33,684 bases of DNA from Candidatus Uhrbacteria bacterium RIFCSPLOWO2_01_FULL_47_25 (GTDB lineage: Bacteria; Patescibacteriota; Patescibacteriia; GWA2-46-9), in assembly GCA_001791325.1 (NCBI GenBank), contig MGEK01000039.1:65175-98858 (forward strand), written 5' to 3'. Positions 32,862 to 33,684 of the stretch are shown here, piece by piece. The notes under the pieces were generated by a model. It saw nothing but the letters and a program-made list of their open reading frames with translations, made no database searches and was not told the origin of the DNA. The position numbers and the translations under genes were made by a program. Every line of letters begins with the position of its first letter. Position 1 is the first letter of the stretch.

Positions 32862-33503
32862 TTATTTAATACGTTTTCCGTTCACGGTAAGTTCATAAAT
32901 GCCAATATAATTAGATCCCTCGGCTTGAACCCGAAGTTGCGAGAGTTCCTTTTTATCTACTTTTACAATTGACCTTGAGGCAAGTGGAAAACCACCATCC
33001 TCCAAGAGAATCCATGGACTGTCGTCAGATACGCCTAATCTTCCTTCTAGTTTCCAGTTCTTAATATAATTTGGATCAGTTCCCATAGTACCCCAATATA
33101 GCACGACCTCGCTCAATTCCACATTTCCTCCAAGATCCACCACATAATCAATATTTATATTTCCGGGCGCCGCTTGGGTCCCTATGACTCCGTCAATAAG
33201 TTTATCCGACGTAGTCTGGGCCTGAATAGCGCCCCCTGATTCAGGAATTAAACTCACGACATAATTACTCTTTAACTGTAACGGGCCTACTCGTTTTGCT
33301 TTGGGATTAACTCTTAGCTCATCAAAAAGTTTATTTTGCAAAACACGAAAATTAAGGGTTATTACTAATATAATAATAAGGAGTCCCAATAAACTTACCC
33401 CGCCAACTTCAAACGTTAAAATAGCGTAAATTTTCTTAACAGAACGGTTTATCAAGGGAATTTTTTGAGCAATTTTTATCTCAAGCTCTTCTTCTCGTGT
33501 CAT
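32862..33503 (-). CDS. Membrane-anchored discoidin (F5/8 type C)-like protein
   Basis: A 213-aa protein with a charged cytoplasmic N-terminus (1-~27), one membrane helix (~28-51, VGGVSLLGLLIIILVITL) and an outer domain. The outer domain (~75-213) has 'ESGGAIQAQTTSDKLIDGVIGT', 'DYVVDLGGNVELSEVVLYWGTMG', 'YIKNWKLEGRL' and a closing 'LRVQAEGSNYIGIYELTVNG'. This is the order of strands in discoidin/galactose-binding-like domains that bind carbohydrates. It is the first gene of the operon, 11 bp before the nucleotidyltransferase-SIS gene. A role in holding or sensing the finished glycan outside the cell is an inference. No enzyme motifs are seen. Confidence 0.72.
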   Translation of the reverse strand: MTREEELEIKIAQKIPLINRSVKKIYAILTFEVGGVSLLGLLIIILVITLNFRVLQNKLFDELRVNPKAKRVGPLQLKSNYVVSLIPESGGAIQAQTTSDKLIDGVIGTQAAPGNINIDYVVDLGGNVELSEVVLYWGTMGTDPNYIKNWKLEGRLGVSDDSPWILLEDGGFPLASRSIVKVDKKELSQLRVQAEGSNYIGIYELTVNGKRIK

Positions 33504-33541
33504 ATAATTGCAAGATATAAAAAAAATAATTTATAACTATG

Positions 33542-33556
33542 TTGATTATGAATCAA
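33542..33556. promoter_or_regulatory. Short palindrome upstream of the ten-gene operon
   Basis: TTGATT-ATG-AATCAA is a perfect 6-bp-arm inverted repeat about 39 bp upstream of the operon's first ATG (33503). Nearby on the minus strand TATAAA could act as a -10 with TTGATT as a -35, but the spacing is 15 bp. The rest of 33504-33684 is AT-rich and shows nothing else I can name. Confidence 0.3.
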
Positions 33557-33684
33557 TCACTAAGGCGATAGCCCAAAAATATAAAATTAGGTCGCTAAAA
33601 CTCAAAATTGGTTTTCTTAAACTAAGCGCGTAATCCATAATTATACATTAAAAATTTTTATAAACACTTGTAAATAGCATCAGC

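Overview
The window is a dense, bacterial cell-surface glycan (capsule, O-antigen or S-layer type) biosynthesis region of roughly 33 kb. It has standard-code genes, AT-leaning composition and almost no intergenic space. The mixture suggests a Patescibacteria/CPR-like genome or another small-genome lineage: a TrpR/YerC-type regulator with an extended tail, a four-helix-bundle (23S rRNA intervening-sequence type) protein, several GT-C-like polytopic proteins, a GT2 followed by DUF2304, coupled ATGA overlaps, and starts that lack Shine-Dalgarno motifs. This placement is an inference; there is no rRNA, tRNA or ribosomal-protein marker in the window.

Layout. (1) 6-569, minus: TrpR/YerC-like regulator, with a long perfect palindrome upstream of it. 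(2) 738-3500, minus: three coupled membrane proteins (GT-C-like, unknown six-TM protein, DUF1616-like). (3) 3533-15308, plus: a long run of SDR sugar epimerase/dehydratase, GT2, DUF2304, GT4, four-helix-bundle protein, asparagine-synthase-type amidotransferase, exported FG-GAP beta-propeller protein, GT4, polytopic membrane protein and GT2. The four-helix-bundle gene lies between two oppositely oriented arrays of degenerate 7-bp repeats, and a related 7-bp array sits in frame inside the GT4 gene just upstream. (4) 15329-18624, minus: GT-C protein, GT2 and GDP-L-fucose synthase, divergent from (5) 18710-20779, plus: GDP-mannose 4,6-dehydratase and a STELLO-like glycosyltransferase. (6) 20776-21129, minus: small DMT/SMR-type membrane protein with its own good promoter, next to a truncated GT4 C-terminus. 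(7) 21330-22954, plus: GT4 and methyltransferase. (8) 23109-33503, minus: a ten-gene operon.

The last operon is the most unusual part. In transcription order it encodes a membrane-anchored discoidin-like protein, a nucleotidyltransferase fused to an HxlB-like SIS ketose/aldose-phosphate isomerase, a ribulose-phosphate 3-epimerase homologue, a paralogous nucleotidyltransferase fused to an APH/choline-kinase-like kinase, a KdsC-like HAD phosphatase, a C-methyltransferase-like protein, a Wzx-type flippase, GT2, methyltransferase and GT4. Epimerase, isomerase, phosphatase, kinase and nucleotidyltransferase together form a complete-looking set for making an activated sugar from a ketose phosphate. 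The logic resembles the bacterial ADP/GDP-heptose pathways, but the enzyme families are different. I infer an undescribed NDP-sugar pathway feeding the glycan that is flipped by Wzx. Gmd and Fcl make GDP-L-fucose from GDP-mannose, so fucose is a likely second component.

No stretch longer than about 300 bases lacks a gene. The larger gaps are 570-737, 21130-21329, 22955-23108 and 33504-33684; what they hold is listed below. I saw no tRNA, rRNA, CRISPR array, transposase or integrase.
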